Shown in pieces: positions 1 through 8,620 of a DNA stretch of 64,000 nucleotides. The notes beneath the pieces are model-generated. The model worked only from the letters and a program-made list of their open reading frames with translations. It ran no database searches and was not told where the DNA came from. Within the stretch, counting starts at the first letter, position 1. The number at the start of each line of letters is the position of its first letter. Origin of the DNA: Saccharothrix sp. (lineage in GTDB: Bacteria > Actinomycetota > Actinomycetes > Mycobacteriales > Pseudonocardiaceae); NCBI RefSeq assembly GCF_031180885.1, contig NZ_JAPSLK010000008.1, positions 1 to 64,000 of the forward strand, given 5' to 3'. The position numbers and the translations under genes were made by a program.

Positions 1-16
1 GGCCTGGGCGCAGCCC

Positions 17-245
17 AACCACGCTTCGGTCCTTTCCGCAACCACGCTTTACCGGTTGCGGAAAGGACCGAAGCGTGGTTGCCTCCGGCAGGCCGTACGG
101 GGGACGAACCGACGCCCTTCCACCCCCGGGGGCCTGCCGCGCGGCGAGCGCCGCTTTTGATCTTTCAAGCTTTTGATCTTGAAAGCGCGCCAGCGCGTCC
201 TTCTTACAAGCGCGAAGCACGTTCTAGAGCGCGAAGCGCGTTCCT
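17..245. repeat. Dispersed structured repeat, copy A
   Basis: A perfect 27-bp inverted repeat (17-43 paired with 54-80) encloses a 10-nt loop. It is followed by a segment (about 75-170) that recurs almost base for base in copy B at 51274-51460. The shared part holds an 8-bp inverted pair, GGCAGGCC and GGCCTGCC, and a TTTTGATCTT tract. Both copies then carry GCGCGAAGCGCGTTC-like words. The hairpin loop differs between copies at one base (T versus C), but the distal stem differs on both arms so pairing is kept. Function unknown; a termination or mobile RNA/DNA element role is conceivable. Confidence 0.75.
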
Positions 246-304
246 CCTCCACGGGCCGGGGCCGTCGATAGCTGCCGTCCCGTCCGGGCCGGCGTGGCAG
301 GGGC

Positions 305-535
305 AGGTCGGTCAGGGCGTTGACCTCGGCCAACGACACGTTCGCCCGGTTTGCGAGGGGATGACCCTGCCCCGGTTACACCGCCACCGACCTCAACGGC
401 TTCCGAGGCGTCCGCACGCCACGACAGGGGGCGGCCATCGCGATCCACCTCGCGACCCTGCCCGACGACGGACCGACCGGCGGTTTCTTCGACGACGCCG
501 GACCAGTGCCCTGGTGGCACCACGCCGAAGAGTGA
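305..535 (+). pseudogene. Short-chain dehydrogenase (SDR) remnant, 3' part
   Basis: The reading frame ending at the TGA at 533-535 encodes an SDR C-terminus: a CPGYTATDLNG motif (the loop after the catalytic YxxxK region) and a PDDGPTGGFF...PVPW tail typical of carbonyl-reductase-like SDRs. Upstream in the same frame LTSANDTF resembles the segment before the catalytic Tyr, but an in-frame TGA at 362-364 interrupts it. The catalytic Tyr/Lys segment and the Rossmann N-terminus are missing. I read this as a gene with a 5' truncation and an internal deletion near position 360. Confidence 0.6.
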
Positions 536-689
536 GCTGGGACACACCCCGGAACCCCGGCCGAACGCGGTGCGACCACATGGTGCGTCGGGTGCTTCCC
601 CTTTCTGCCCGGCCACGTGCACGCGTGTCCACGCCGGGTCGGTCCGCCGACTCCGACCGGCCCACCGGCCCGGTGTCACACGCGGCGGC

Positions 690-1367
690 TCAGGGTTGGA
701 AGCGGTAGCCGCGGCCCGGGTCGGTGAGCAGGTGTCTCGGGCGGGACGGTTCGGGTTCCAGCTTTCGGCGCAGTTGGGTCAGGTAGACGCGCAGGTAGTG
801 GCCGGCGTCCTCGTGGCCCTCGCCCCACACCCGGCGCAACAGCTCTCGGCCGGCCACCGGCTTGCCGGCGGCCCGCACCAACACCTCCAGGAGCGCCCAC
901 TCCGTGGGGGTCAGGTGGACATCGCCGTCGGGACGGTGGATGCGTTTCGCGGTCAGGTCCACGGTGAAAGACGCCGTGCGCACGGGAGGTTCGCCGGTCA
1001 ACCTGGGCCCGGTTCGCCGCACGGCGGCACGCACCCGCGCCAGGAACTCGTCCACCCCGAACGGCTTGGTCACGTAGTCGTCGGCGCCCGCGTCCAGCGC
1101 CGCCACCTTGTCCGCCGAATCCACCCGCGCGGACAGCACCACGATCGGCACCGTGGACAGCTCCCGCAGCGCCCCGATGACCGCCACCCCGTCCCGGTCC
1201 GGCAAACCAAGATCCAGTACCACCACATCGGGTGCGCCGGACGAGAAGACCTCCAACCCTGACGACCCGTCCTGAGCTGTCAGGACCTCGAACCCGTGCG
1301 CCGCCAGGGTGATGCGTAAGGAACGCAGGATGACCGGGTCGTCGTCCACGACCAGCACTGTGGTCAT
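690..1367 (-). CDS. kdpE: KdpE-type two-component response regulator
   Basis: OmpR/PhoB-family response regulator of 225 residues, partner of the KdpD kinase encoded just upstream; the two genes overlap by 4 bp and are probably translationally coupled. The receiver domain spans about 1-115: acidic pocket D8-D9, phospho-acceptor D52 in VVLDLGLPD, and K101 in the TKPF motif. The C-terminal winged helix (about 130-225) ends with the usual GRGYRF. KdpE normally activates kdpFABC, the high-affinity K+ ATPase, but no kdpFABC lies on either side here, so its targets must be elsewhere or different. Confidence 0.92.
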   Translation of the reverse strand: MTTVLVVDDDPVILRSLRITLAAHGFEVLTAQDGSSGLEVFSSGAPDVVVLDLGLPDRDGVAVIGALRELSTVPIVVLSARVDSADKVAALDAGADDYVTKPFGVDEFLARVRAAVRRTGPRLTGEPPVRTASFTVDLTAKRIHRPDGDVHLTPTEWALLEVLVRAAGKPVAGRELLRRVWGEGHEDAGHYLRVYLTQLRRKLEPEPSRPRHLLTDPGRGYRFQP

Positions 1368-3925
1368 GCGACCGCCACCTCCGCGACGGGCAGCGAGATC
1401 ACGATCGTCAGGCCGCCGCCCGGGGTGTCCTCCGCCGCGATCGAACCGCCCATGGCGTCCACGAAACCCTTGGCAACACTGAGACCCAGCCCGACGCCGG
1501 GCGTGTTGTCCCGGTCCCCCAACCGCTGGAACGGCGCGAACACCGCATCGGCCGTGTTCTTCGGCAGACCCCGGCCGTGGTCGACCACCCGCAGTTCGAC
1601 GCGGTCGCCGTGGGCGCTGGCCCGCACGGCGATCTCCGGTTCATCCGCGCTGATGGCCCCATCACCGTCCACGTCGACCACGCGGCGCGGGGTGAGCCTG
1701 CCGTGGCGCAGGGCGTTGTCGATGACGTTGGCGACGACGCGTTCCAGCAGGCCGGAGTCGGCGAGCACCGCCGGCAGGTCCTCGGAGACGTCGACCGACA
1801 CCGCCCGCCGGTCGTCGATGCCGGCCAACGCCCGCGCCACCACCTCGTCGAACGTCACCGCCCGCATCAACGGCGCAACAGCCCCGGTCGCCAACCTCGA
1901 CGAGTCCAAGAGGTTGTCCACCAACCCCGCCAGCCGGTCCGCCGAGACCTCGATGGCCTCCAACAGCTCCGCGGTGTCCTCTTCGGACAGTTCGATGTCT
2001 CGCGCCCGCAGGCTCCCGATCGAAGCCTTGATCGACGTCAACGGCGTGCGCAGGTCGTGGCCGACGGCCGACAACAGAGCCGTGCGGAGTTCGGTGGTTT
2101 CGGCTCGGCGTTGAGCGTCGGCCGTCTCGGCGGCCATCCGTTGTTGCCGCAACGCCATCAGGGCCTGGCCGGCGGCGGCTTCCAGCGCGCGCTGGTCGCC
2201 GGCGGGCAGGGTCCGGCCGCGCAGTGCCAGGTGGACGTCCGGAGTCACCGGCACGTCCACGTCCGCCTCGTCGGGCTCGTCGCACGGGCGCGGTCCGACG
2301 CACGCCACCCGCTCCCACCCCCCGTTCCGGCGCTCCAGCAGGGCCACCGACTCCAGCCCGAAGTTCTCCCGCACCTTCTCCAACAGCCGGGCCAGCGGGA
2401 ACGGGCTGGTCAGCACGGTCCGGGCGTAGGAGGCGAGCAGCGCGGCCTCGGTGCGCGCCCGCGCGCCCTGCTCGCCCAGCCGCGCGGCCCGGTCCACGAC
2501 CAGCGCCACCAGCACCGCCACCACCAGCATCGCCACCAGCGTGACCAGGTTCTCCGGCGTGGCCACGGCAAGGCTGTAGTACGGCGGGGTGAAGAAGAAG
2601 TTGAGCAGGCCGGCGCCGAGCAGTGCCGCGCCGACCGCCGGGCCCAGGCCGCCGACCAGCGCCACCACCACCGTGGCCAGGAAGAACCCGACCAGGTCGG
2701 TGGAGAAGGTCAGCCCGTCGCGGGACAGCACCCCCACCCCGGTGACCGCGAACGGCAGCAGCACGGCCAGCGCCCAGCCCAGCAGCACCCGGCCCCGGGT
2801 CAGCGGGCTGCGGCCGACCCGCCAGCGGGGACCGCGCCGGGCCTCGTCGTGGGTGACCATGTGCACGTCGATCGGCCCGGACTCCTGGATCACCGCCGCG
2901 CCGATGCCCTCGTCGAACACCCGCGCCAGCCGCGCCCGCCGGGACGTCCCGAGCACCAGCTGGGTCGCGTTGACCCCGCGCGCGAACTCCAGCAGCGCGG
3001 TCGGGACGTCGTCGCCCACGACGGTGTGGAAGGTCGCGCCCACGTCGTCGGTCACCTTCCGGGCCCGGGCCAGCGACTCCGGCGACACCCCGGTCAGCCC
3101 GTCACCGCGCAGGACGTGCACGACCAGCAGCTCCGCGCCCGCCCGGGCGGCGATCCGCCGCGCCCGCCGGATCAGGGTCTCGCTCTCCGGACCGCCGCTG
3201 ACCGACACGACGACCCGCTCCCTGGCCTCCCACGTGTCGGTGATGCGCTGCTCGGAGCGGTAGCGCAGGAGCGCGACGTCGACCTGGTCGGCCACCCACA
3301 GCAGGGCCAGCTCGCGCAACGCGGTCAGGTTGCCGACCCGGAAGTAGTTGCCCAGCGCCGCGTCGATCTTGTGGGCCGCGTAGACGTTGCCGTGGGCGAG
3401 CCGCCGCCGCAGCGCCTCGGGGGTGATGTCGACCAGTTCGACCTGCTCCGCCCGCCGGACCACCTCGTCGGGCACGGTCTCCCGCTGGCGGACCCCGGTG
3501 ATGCGCTCGACGACGTCGTTCAGCGACTCCAGGTGCTGCACGTTCACCGTGGACAGCACGTCGATGCCCGCGTCCAGCAGTTCCTCGACGTCCTGCCAGC
3601 GCTTGGCGTTGCGCGAACCGGGGACGTTGGTGTGGGCGAGTTCGTCCACCACCGCCACCTCGGGCGCGCGGGCCAGGACGGCGTCCACGTCCATCTCGGT
3701 GAACTCAGCGCCCCGGTGGTGCAGGCCCCGGCGCGGCACGACCTCCAAGCCCGCGAGCAGCTCCGCGGTCTTCTCCCGGCCGTGCGTCTCGACCAGCCCG
3801 ACGACCACGTCGGTGCCCCGCTCCCGGCGTCGGTGGGCCTCGCCGAGCATGGCGAAGGTCTTGCCCACGCCGGGCGCGGCCCCGAGGTAGATCCGCAGCT
3901 CACCGCGCTTGCGTTTGCCTTCCAC
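1364..3925 (-). CDS. kdpD: KdpD-type sensor histidine kinase with an EF-hand-like insert
   Basis: Membrane sensor kinase for K+ or turgor signals, about 853 residues from the GTG at 3925 (ATG at 4030 would add 35 residues not typical of the family). Order: KdpD N-terminal domain with Walker A GAAPGVGKT (about 15-23), USP-like domain (about 235-360), a cluster of transmembrane segments (DUF4118, about 375-475), GAF-like region, HisKA with phospho-His in VGHDLRTPLTS (about residue 623), and HATPase ending GVGLGLSVAKG. Between the N-box (NALRHG) and DHGRG box sits an insertion containing DVDGDGAISADE, a perfect EF-hand loop consensus (DNA 1640-1675). That insert is not part of the KdpD kinase domain as I know it. 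Confidence 0.88.
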   Translation of the reverse strand: MEGKRKRGELRIYLGAAPGVGKTFAMLGEAHRRRERGTDVVVGLVETHGREKTAELLAGLEVVPRRGLHHRGAEFTEMDVDAVLARAPEVAVVDELAHTNVPGSRNAKRWQDVEELLDAGIDVLSTVNVQHLESLNDVVERITGVRQRETVPDEVVRRAEQVELVDITPEALRRRLAHGNVYAAHKIDAALGNYFRVGNLTALRELALLWVADQVDVALLRYRSEQRITDTWEARERVVVSVSGGPESETLIRRARRIAARAGAELLVVHVLRGDGLTGVSPESLARARKVTDDVGATFHTVVGDDVPTALLEFARGVNATQLVLGTSRRARLARVFDEGIGAAVIQESGPIDVHMVTHDEARRGPRWRVGRSPLTRGRVLLGWALAVLLPFAVTGVGVLSRDGLTFSTDLVGFFLATVVVALVGGLGPAVGAALLGAGLLNFFFTPPYYSLAVATPENLVTLVAMLVVAVLVALVVDRAARLGEQGARARTEAALLASYARTVLTSPFPLARLLEKVRENFGLESVALLERRNGGWERVACVGPRPCDEPDEADVDVPVTPDVHLALRGRTLPAGDQRALEAAAGQALMALRQQRMAAETADAQRRAETTELRTALLSAVGHDLRTPLTSIKASIGSLRARDIELSEEDTAELLEAIEVSADRLAGLVDNLLDSSRLATGAVAPLMRAVTFDEVVARALAGIDDRRAVSVDVSEDLPAVLADSGLLERVVANVIDNALRHGRLTPRRVVDVDGDGAISADEPEIAVRASAHGDRVELRVVDHGRGLPKNTADAVFAPFQRLGDRDNTPGVGLGLSVAKGFVDAMGGSIAAEDTPGGGLTIVISLPVAEVAVA

Positions 3926-4102
3926 GCCCCTCAGTGTGCTCGCCCCCCGAAAGCGGCTCAGCGCGACCATCACCACACGCAAAGACCCCGTGAAGGCGGA
4001 AGTGTTCACCTGGTGTTCGCGCTTCCACACCGCCGGGTGGGACGCCCGCTGACGAATACTCCTGCGCGGGCGCCGTCCGGCCGCGAACGGGGGAGTTTTC
4101 GC

Positions 4103-5767
4103 ATGTCACACGACCACGACCACCACCACGAGCCCGTCGAGGGCAGTTGGCGCGACGGCGAGGACGACCGGCCGCTGTCGGTGGCCCGCCGCCGGTTCCT
4201 CGCCGGCCTGGGCATCGCCGTCGCCGGCACCGCCGCGCCGGCCGGCACCGCCGCCGCCCACGAGCCGGACGCGCCCCGCCGCCCGGTCAACCCGTGGGGC
4301 TCGCGGGACCGCTGGTACGGCGGCGACCACCACATCCACACCAAGTACTCCCCCGACGGCCAGTACGAGGTCGCCCAGCAGGTCGCCAAGGCCCGCGAGC
4401 ACGGCCTGGACTGGGTGGTGATCACCGACCACGGCGGCGTGGCGCACCAGAAGTTCTCCGTCGACCTGGTCGCGCCGGACATCGAGAAGGCCCGCGCCGA
4501 GCACCGGGGCACCCTGGTCTACCAGGGCCTGGAGTGGAACATCCCGGGCGCCGAGCACGCCACCGTGTTCCTGCCGCCGGGCCGGTCCGCTGTGGACATC
4601 CTGCGCGCGTTCGAGGCCGCCTACGACGGCGGCGTGCTCTCCGCCCCGGTGGACCGCAGCGGCAAGGGCCTGATCGCCCGCGCGACCAGCGCCGACGGCG
4701 AGCCCTACGCGCTGGCGGCGCTGCGCTACCTGGAGGCCCAGGTGCTGTCCGGCCGCACCGAGATCGCCCTGATGTTCGCCAACCACCCGGCCCGGCGCGG
4801 CGTGGACAGCCCGCACGAGATCCGCGGCTGGCGGGACGCGGCCCCCGGCGTCGCGGTGGGCATGGAGGGCGCGCCCGGCCACCAGGCGGCGGGCCTGAAG
4901 TCCGGCCGCGCCGGCGCGCGCGGCTTCTACGAGGCCTCCCCCAACCAGGACAGCTTCCCCGGCTACGCCCCGACCGCCGCCGAGAACCCGTACCGCACCT
5001 ACGGCGGCTTCGACTGGATGACCGCCAAGGTCGGCGGCCTGTGGGACTCGCTGCTGGCCGAGGGCCGGCCGTGGTGGGTCACCGCCACGTCCGACAGCCA
5101 CCAGAACCACCTCGACACCCACACCCCCGGCACCGGTGACCACAACTCCACCGGCACCCGCGGCGCACCCGTCGACACCGGCAAGCCGCAGGTCTACGGC
5201 GACTACTGGCCCGGTGTCTACAGCTCCACCCTGGTCGGCGCCGGCTCGCGGTCCTATGTGGACGTCATGCGGGGCTTGCGGGCGGGCAAGGTGCTGGCGG
5301 TGCACGGCCGCCTGGTCGACGGCGTGGACGTGCGGGTCCGCTCGGACCTCGACGGGCGGGGCGTCACCACCGGCGGCCGGACGTTCGTCACGCGGGGTCG
5401 CGATGTCGAGGTCACGATCGAGGTGCGCCTGGCGCGCCGGCCCAACTTCGGCGGCGAGATCCCGCGCCTGGCCAAGGTCGACCTGATCGGCGGCCCGGTC
5501 ACCGGCCCGGTGGCCGACCGCGACACCCTGTCCGCGCCGCACACCGAAGTCCTCAAGACCTTCGAGGTCGCCCGGACCGCGCGTGGCGCCATCCGCTTCA
5601 CGCACACCTTCCGGAACGTGGAGAACGCCTTCTACCTGCGCCTGCGCGGCTCGGACGGCAACCGGCTGACCAGCGACGGCGGCCCGGTGATGGACGTGGT
5701 GGGCGACGCGGACCCGTGGACCGACCTGTGGTTCTACGCCAACCCGATCTTCATCGACGTCGTATGA
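4103..5767 (+). CDS. Tat-exported PHP-domain metallophosphoesterase (CehA/McbA-like)
   Basis: 554 residues from the ATG at 4103, preceded by a GGGGGAG ribosome binding site. A His-rich start (SHDHDHHH) leads to a twin-arginine signal (ARRRFLAGLGIAVAG, about residues 27-41), so the enzyme is probably exported folded. The mature protein opens with a PHP-type metal motif, DHHIHTKYSPDG, followed by VVITDHGG, as in CehA/McbA metallohydrolases that cleave phosphate esters or related bonds. Later His/Asp clusters (TSDSHQNHLDTH) could complete the metal site. The stop overlaps the next start by ATGA, suggesting coupled translation. The substrate cannot be told from sequence. Confidence 0.8.
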   Translation: MSHDHDHHHEPVEGSWRDGEDDRPLSVARRRFLAGLGIAVAGTAAPAGTAAAHEPDAPRRPVNPWGSRDRWYGGDHHIHTKYSPDGQYEVAQQVAKAREHGLDWVVITDHGGVAHQKFSVDLVAPDIEKARAEHRGTLVYQGLEWNIPGAEHATVFLPPGRSAVDILRAFEAAYDGGVLSAPVDRSGKGLIARATSADGEPYALAALRYLEAQVLSGRTEIALMFANHPARRGVDSPHEIRGWRDAAPGVAVGMEGAPGHQAAGLKSGRAGARGFYEASPNQDSFPGYAPTAAENPYRTYGGFDWMTAKVGGLWDSLLAEGRPWWVTATSDSHQNHLDTHTPGTGDHNSTGTRGAPVDTGKPQVYGDYWPGVYSSTLVGAGSRSYVDVMRGLRAGKVLAVHGRLVDGVDVRVRSDLDGRGVTTGGRTFVTRGRDVEVTIEVRLARRPNFGGEIPRLAKVDLIGGPVTGPVADRDTLSAPHTEVLKTFEVARTARGAIRFTHTFRNVENAFYLRLRGSDGNRLTSDGGPVMDVVGDADPWTDLWFYANPIFIDVV

Positions 5768-6252
5768 GCCGCTGGCTGCACGCGGTGCCCGAAACCGACC
5801 CCGGGCACCGCGCCGCCCACACCGACGCCCTCCTCCTGGCGGCCTTGGCCCCACTGGCGGTGGAAAGCGCTTTCACCCACGTCGACCGCACCACCGTGGT
5901 GTCCCGCCTGGCCCTGACCGCACTGGTCACCGGCGAAGCCCCGACAACCGTCCTGGGCGGCCGGGTCGTCGAGGCCGCGGGCCCGCCCCCGGACGGCCGG
6001 TGCATCCGATTCCCCGGTCAGGACAGCCTGACCGGCGTCCACACCGCCGAGGCGATCGTCACCGGCTCGGCCATCGACGAGGTCGTGGGCGTCGGCACCG
6101 CCGTGTCACCCGATGACCTCGTTGACACCCAAGGCTTCCTCCGCCCGACGCTGACCAACGGCCGGCTGGTCCTGCTGGTCGAACCGGCCGCCGGCGGCGT
6201 CCTGCGCCCCATCGAATCCCGCGACCCGCACGAGTGCTGCGGCGGCCACTAA
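5764..6252 (+). CDS. Conserved hypothetical protein with a C-terminal CCGGH motif
   Basis: 162 residues, starting at the ATG that overlaps the stop of the PHP phosphoesterase, so the two are very likely one operon. No signal peptide or membrane segment is visible. The C-terminus (SRDPHECCGGH) is rich in Cys and His and could bind metal, which would suit a partner of a metalloenzyme. The rest is unremarkable alpha/beta-like sequence that I do not recognise. The 3' end overlaps the convergent beta-helix gene by 4 bp. Confidence 0.7.
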   Translation: MSRWLHAVPETDPGHRAAHTDALLLAALAPLAVESAFTHVDRTTVVSRLALTALVTGEAPTTVLGGRVVEAAGPPPDGRCIRFPGQDSLTGVHTAEAIVTGSAIDEVVGVGTAVSPDDLVDTQGFLRPTLTNGRLVLLVEPAAGGVLRPIESRDPHECCGGH

Positions 6253-7811
6253 GGCACCAGAAAGGCGACCAGAGCCGCGACCGCCACCAGGGTCGCCACA
6301 CCCCGACCCATCCGGTACCCGTACCCGGTCAGCCCGCGCACCACGGAACTCCACGCCGTCACCGCCGGCCCCGCCCACCCGGCCGACCGCGCCCGCTCCG
6401 CGTACCGCAACCGCTGCTTCTCCACCAGAACGGCCGCCGCCTCCGCCTCCCGCCCGTCCGCGCGCAGCACGGCGGCCAGCTGGTCGTAGGCGTCCGGCGT
6501 GAACCGGACCGCCGCCGTCCGCAACTGGAACAACCGGCGCTGCACGGCCACCCGGTCCTCCAGGCGGGGCTCCAACCGCCGGTAGCCGAACCCGGTCAAC
6601 TCGACACCGCCGCGCGCGCTCCACAGGAACCCGTTGTCCAGCAAGGTCGCGCACCGCGCGTCCCGCAGGTCGACCCGACCCCGGGGCGGGCCCTCCACGG
6701 CCAGGTCCAACTCGCAGGTCACCAGGCCGCACGCGTCCAGCCGGGCGCCCAGGTGCGCCCCGCGCAGGTCCACCCGGCAGCGCACGGCCACGCCCGCCAG
6801 GCTGACCGCGCCCTCGACCGCGAGGCTCCCCAACCGCAGTTCCCCGCCGACCCGCAGACCGCTCAACTCCAGCGCCCCGGCCAGTTCCGCCCCGGACAGG
6901 TCGACCTGGCCCCCGACCTCGGAGCCGGTCAGCCGCACCGCACCGGCACCGCGCAACTGCTCCAGGTCGACGTCCCCGGTCACCCGCGCCCGCATGCCGA
7001 CCAGGTCGTGCAGCTCCGCGCAGGACGCCCGCAGATCGCCGCCGATGCGGGCGTCGACGAGGCTCACCGCCGAGCGCACCAACGCGAACGCCAGGTGCAC
7101 GTGCCCGGCCACCCGCGCGCGGTCCAACCCGAAGCTGTCCGCCGAAGCCATGCCCAGCACCAGCGAGCCCCCGACGAACCCGCCCACCAACGACAACGAC
7201 CGCGCGGACGCCTCGGTCAGGTCCACGTCCCCGGCCAGCCGGACCCGGTCCGCGTCCACCACGCCGACCCGGGACTGGCGCAGGCACAGCGCCCCGCCCA
7301 CCTTGGCGTCGGACAGCAGCAGCGAGCCCTCGGCGGTGACACCGATGCGGACCTCGTTCTCGCCCAGCACCCCGCCGGCGACACGCGCACCGCGCAGGTC
7401 CAGCGACACGCCGTCGACCTCGCCCAGCGCCGCGCCCGCCAGGCGCACGTCGCCGCCCACGGACAGCCGCCGGGCCAGGACCGCGCCGATCCGGCTGTCC
7501 TCCACCGACACCTCGCCGCCGACCTCGGCGTCGCCCAGCTCCACCGCGCCGCGCACCACCGTGCCCGCGAGCACCACGTCACCCCGGCACCGCAGCCGCC
7601 GCGCGTCCAGCCCCGGCAGCTCGCAGCCGTGGAACTCCAGCCCGCGCACCGCCGCCTCGCGCAGCACCGGCGCCTCGTCGAACGTGCACCGCACGAACCG
7701 CAACGTGCTCGGCGGCGCGTCGGTCAGGTCGAGCACACCGGTGACCCGGGCGCCGACGACCTCCACGTCCTCGCCCACGAGCTGTGCGGCCGGGACCTCC
7801 CCGGTCGTCAT
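6249..7811 (-). CDS. Pentapeptide/beta-helix repeat membrane protein
   Basis: 520 residues from the ATG at 7811 (AGGGGG upstream; a GTG 6 bp earlier is possible). Residues about 1-400 are degenerate repeats of about 20 residues built from strands such as GDVDL, GGSLVL and GEVSV, the pattern of a right-handed quadrilateral beta-helix. A charged helical region follows (RRLFQLRTAAVRF), then a hydrophobic C-terminal segment (VATLVAVAALVAFLVP) that should anchor the protein. Streptomyces homologues are often labelled 'membrane-associated oxidoreductase', but I see no redox motif. Possible roles are scaffold or surface display. Convergent with and overlapping the upstream operon by 4 bp. Confidence 0.72.
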   Translation of the reverse strand: MTTGEVPAAQLVGEDVEVVGARVTGVLDLTDAPPSTLRFVRCTFDEAPVLREAAVRGLEFHGCELPGLDARRLRCRGDVVLAGTVVRGAVELGDAEVGGEVSVEDSRIGAVLARRLSVGGDVRLAGAALGEVDGVSLDLRGARVAGGVLGENEVRIGVTAEGSLLLSDAKVGGALCLRQSRVGVVDADRVRLAGDVDLTEASARSLSLVGGFVGGSLVLGMASADSFGLDRARVAGHVHLAFALVRSAVSLVDARIGGDLRASCAELHDLVGMRARVTGDVDLEQLRGAGAVRLTGSEVGGQVDLSGAELAGALELSGLRVGGELRLGSLAVEGAVSLAGVAVRCRVDLRGAHLGARLDACGLVTCELDLAVEGPPRGRVDLRDARCATLLDNGFLWSARGGVELTGFGYRRLEPRLEDRVAVQRRLFQLRTAAVRFTPDAYDQLAAVLRADGREAEAAAVLVEKQRLRYAERARSAGWAGPAVTAWSSVVRGLTGYGYRMGRGVATLVAVAALVAFLVP

Positions 7812-7960
7812 CCCCACCGTCCCCCTTCGGCCCCGGCGTCACCGGGGGTGGGGCGAATGCTAACGGTGCACATGCACCTTCCGCTCCGTTCCGATGCGGA
7901 ACACGCCCGACACTTCCCTTTAACCCGCGCGCTATCCGCGGCTCGGTAGCGTTTGCGCCC

Positions 7961-8620
7961 GTGTCCGTTCCGGTACGGCTCAAACCCGCAACTCGGCTCT
8001 ACCTCGCCGGCGAGTTCGCGGTGGTGTTCTTCGGCCTGGTGATCGCCTACACCCTGCTGTGGCGCGGCACGAGCCCGATCCCGGTGCTGCTGGTGCTGGG
8101 CGCGGCGGTGGTGTGGCACCTGCTGCGCACCGGGTTCGACCGGCGCTCGTTCTGGCGCCCGGAAGCCCTGCGGGGGCAATGGCGACCGATGCTCATGTTG
8201 TGGACGCTCACCGCGGCGGGCTGCGCGGCGGCGGTCGCGGTGCTCACGCCCGACGCGCTGCTGGTGCTGCCGCGCGAGCAACCCCTGCTGTGGGCGGCGA
8301 TCGTGGTGCTCTACCCGCTGCTCAGCGTGTACCCGCAGGAACTGCTGTTCCGGGCGTTCCTGTTCCACCGCTACGAACCGGTGTTCGGCCCGGCGGGGAC
8401 CGCGGTGGCCGGCGCGCTGGCGTTCGGGTTCGCGCACATCGCGTTCGGCAACTGGATCGCGGTCGCGCTGTCCGCGGCGGGCGGCTGGATCTTCGCCACC
8501 CGCTACCGCGAGACCCGGTCACTGCTTGTGGTGTCAGTGGAACACTCGTTGTACGGGCTGCTGATGTTCACCGTGGGCCTGGGCCAGTACTTCTACCACG
8601 GCACCGTCACAGCGAACTGA
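7961..8620 (+). CDS. CPBP-family intramembrane metalloprotease
   Basis: 219 residues from a GTG at 7961; several hydrophobic segments. CPBP (Abi/Rce1-like) motifs are present: motif 1 reads YPQELLFR, with Gln in place of the first Glu of the usual EExxxR; motif 2 is FGFAH; a later HSLYG probably supplies another ligand. Such proteins act in the membrane, cleaving prenylated or other substrates or acting in bacteriocin immunity; the substrate here is unknown. The Glu-to-Gln change may lower activity but also occurs in some relatives. The 3' end overlaps the convergent chrA by 14 bp. Confidence 0.75.
   Translation: MSVPVRLKPATRLYLAGEFAVVFFGLVIAYTLLWRGTSPIPVLLVLGAAVVWHLLRTGFDRRSFWRPEALRGQWRPMLMLWTLTAAGCAAAVAVLTPDALLVLPREQPLLWAAIVVLYPLLSVYPQELLFRAFLFHRYEPVFGPAGTAVAGALAFGFAHIAFGNWIAVALSAAGGWIFATRYRETRSLLVVSVEHSLYGLLMFTVGLGQYFYHGTVTAN

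Noticed and set aside
690-708. A further gene left of kdpE at 224-679 on the minus strand
   Set aside because: The frame overlaps the SDR remnant antisense, has no start signal, and lacks family motifs.
1577-4102. Very long plus-strand open frame running opposite kdpD into the PHP gene
   Set aside because: Only the part from the ATG at 4103 has domain content; the rest is the Pro/Arg/Gln-rich antisense of kdpD, a common high-GC by-product.
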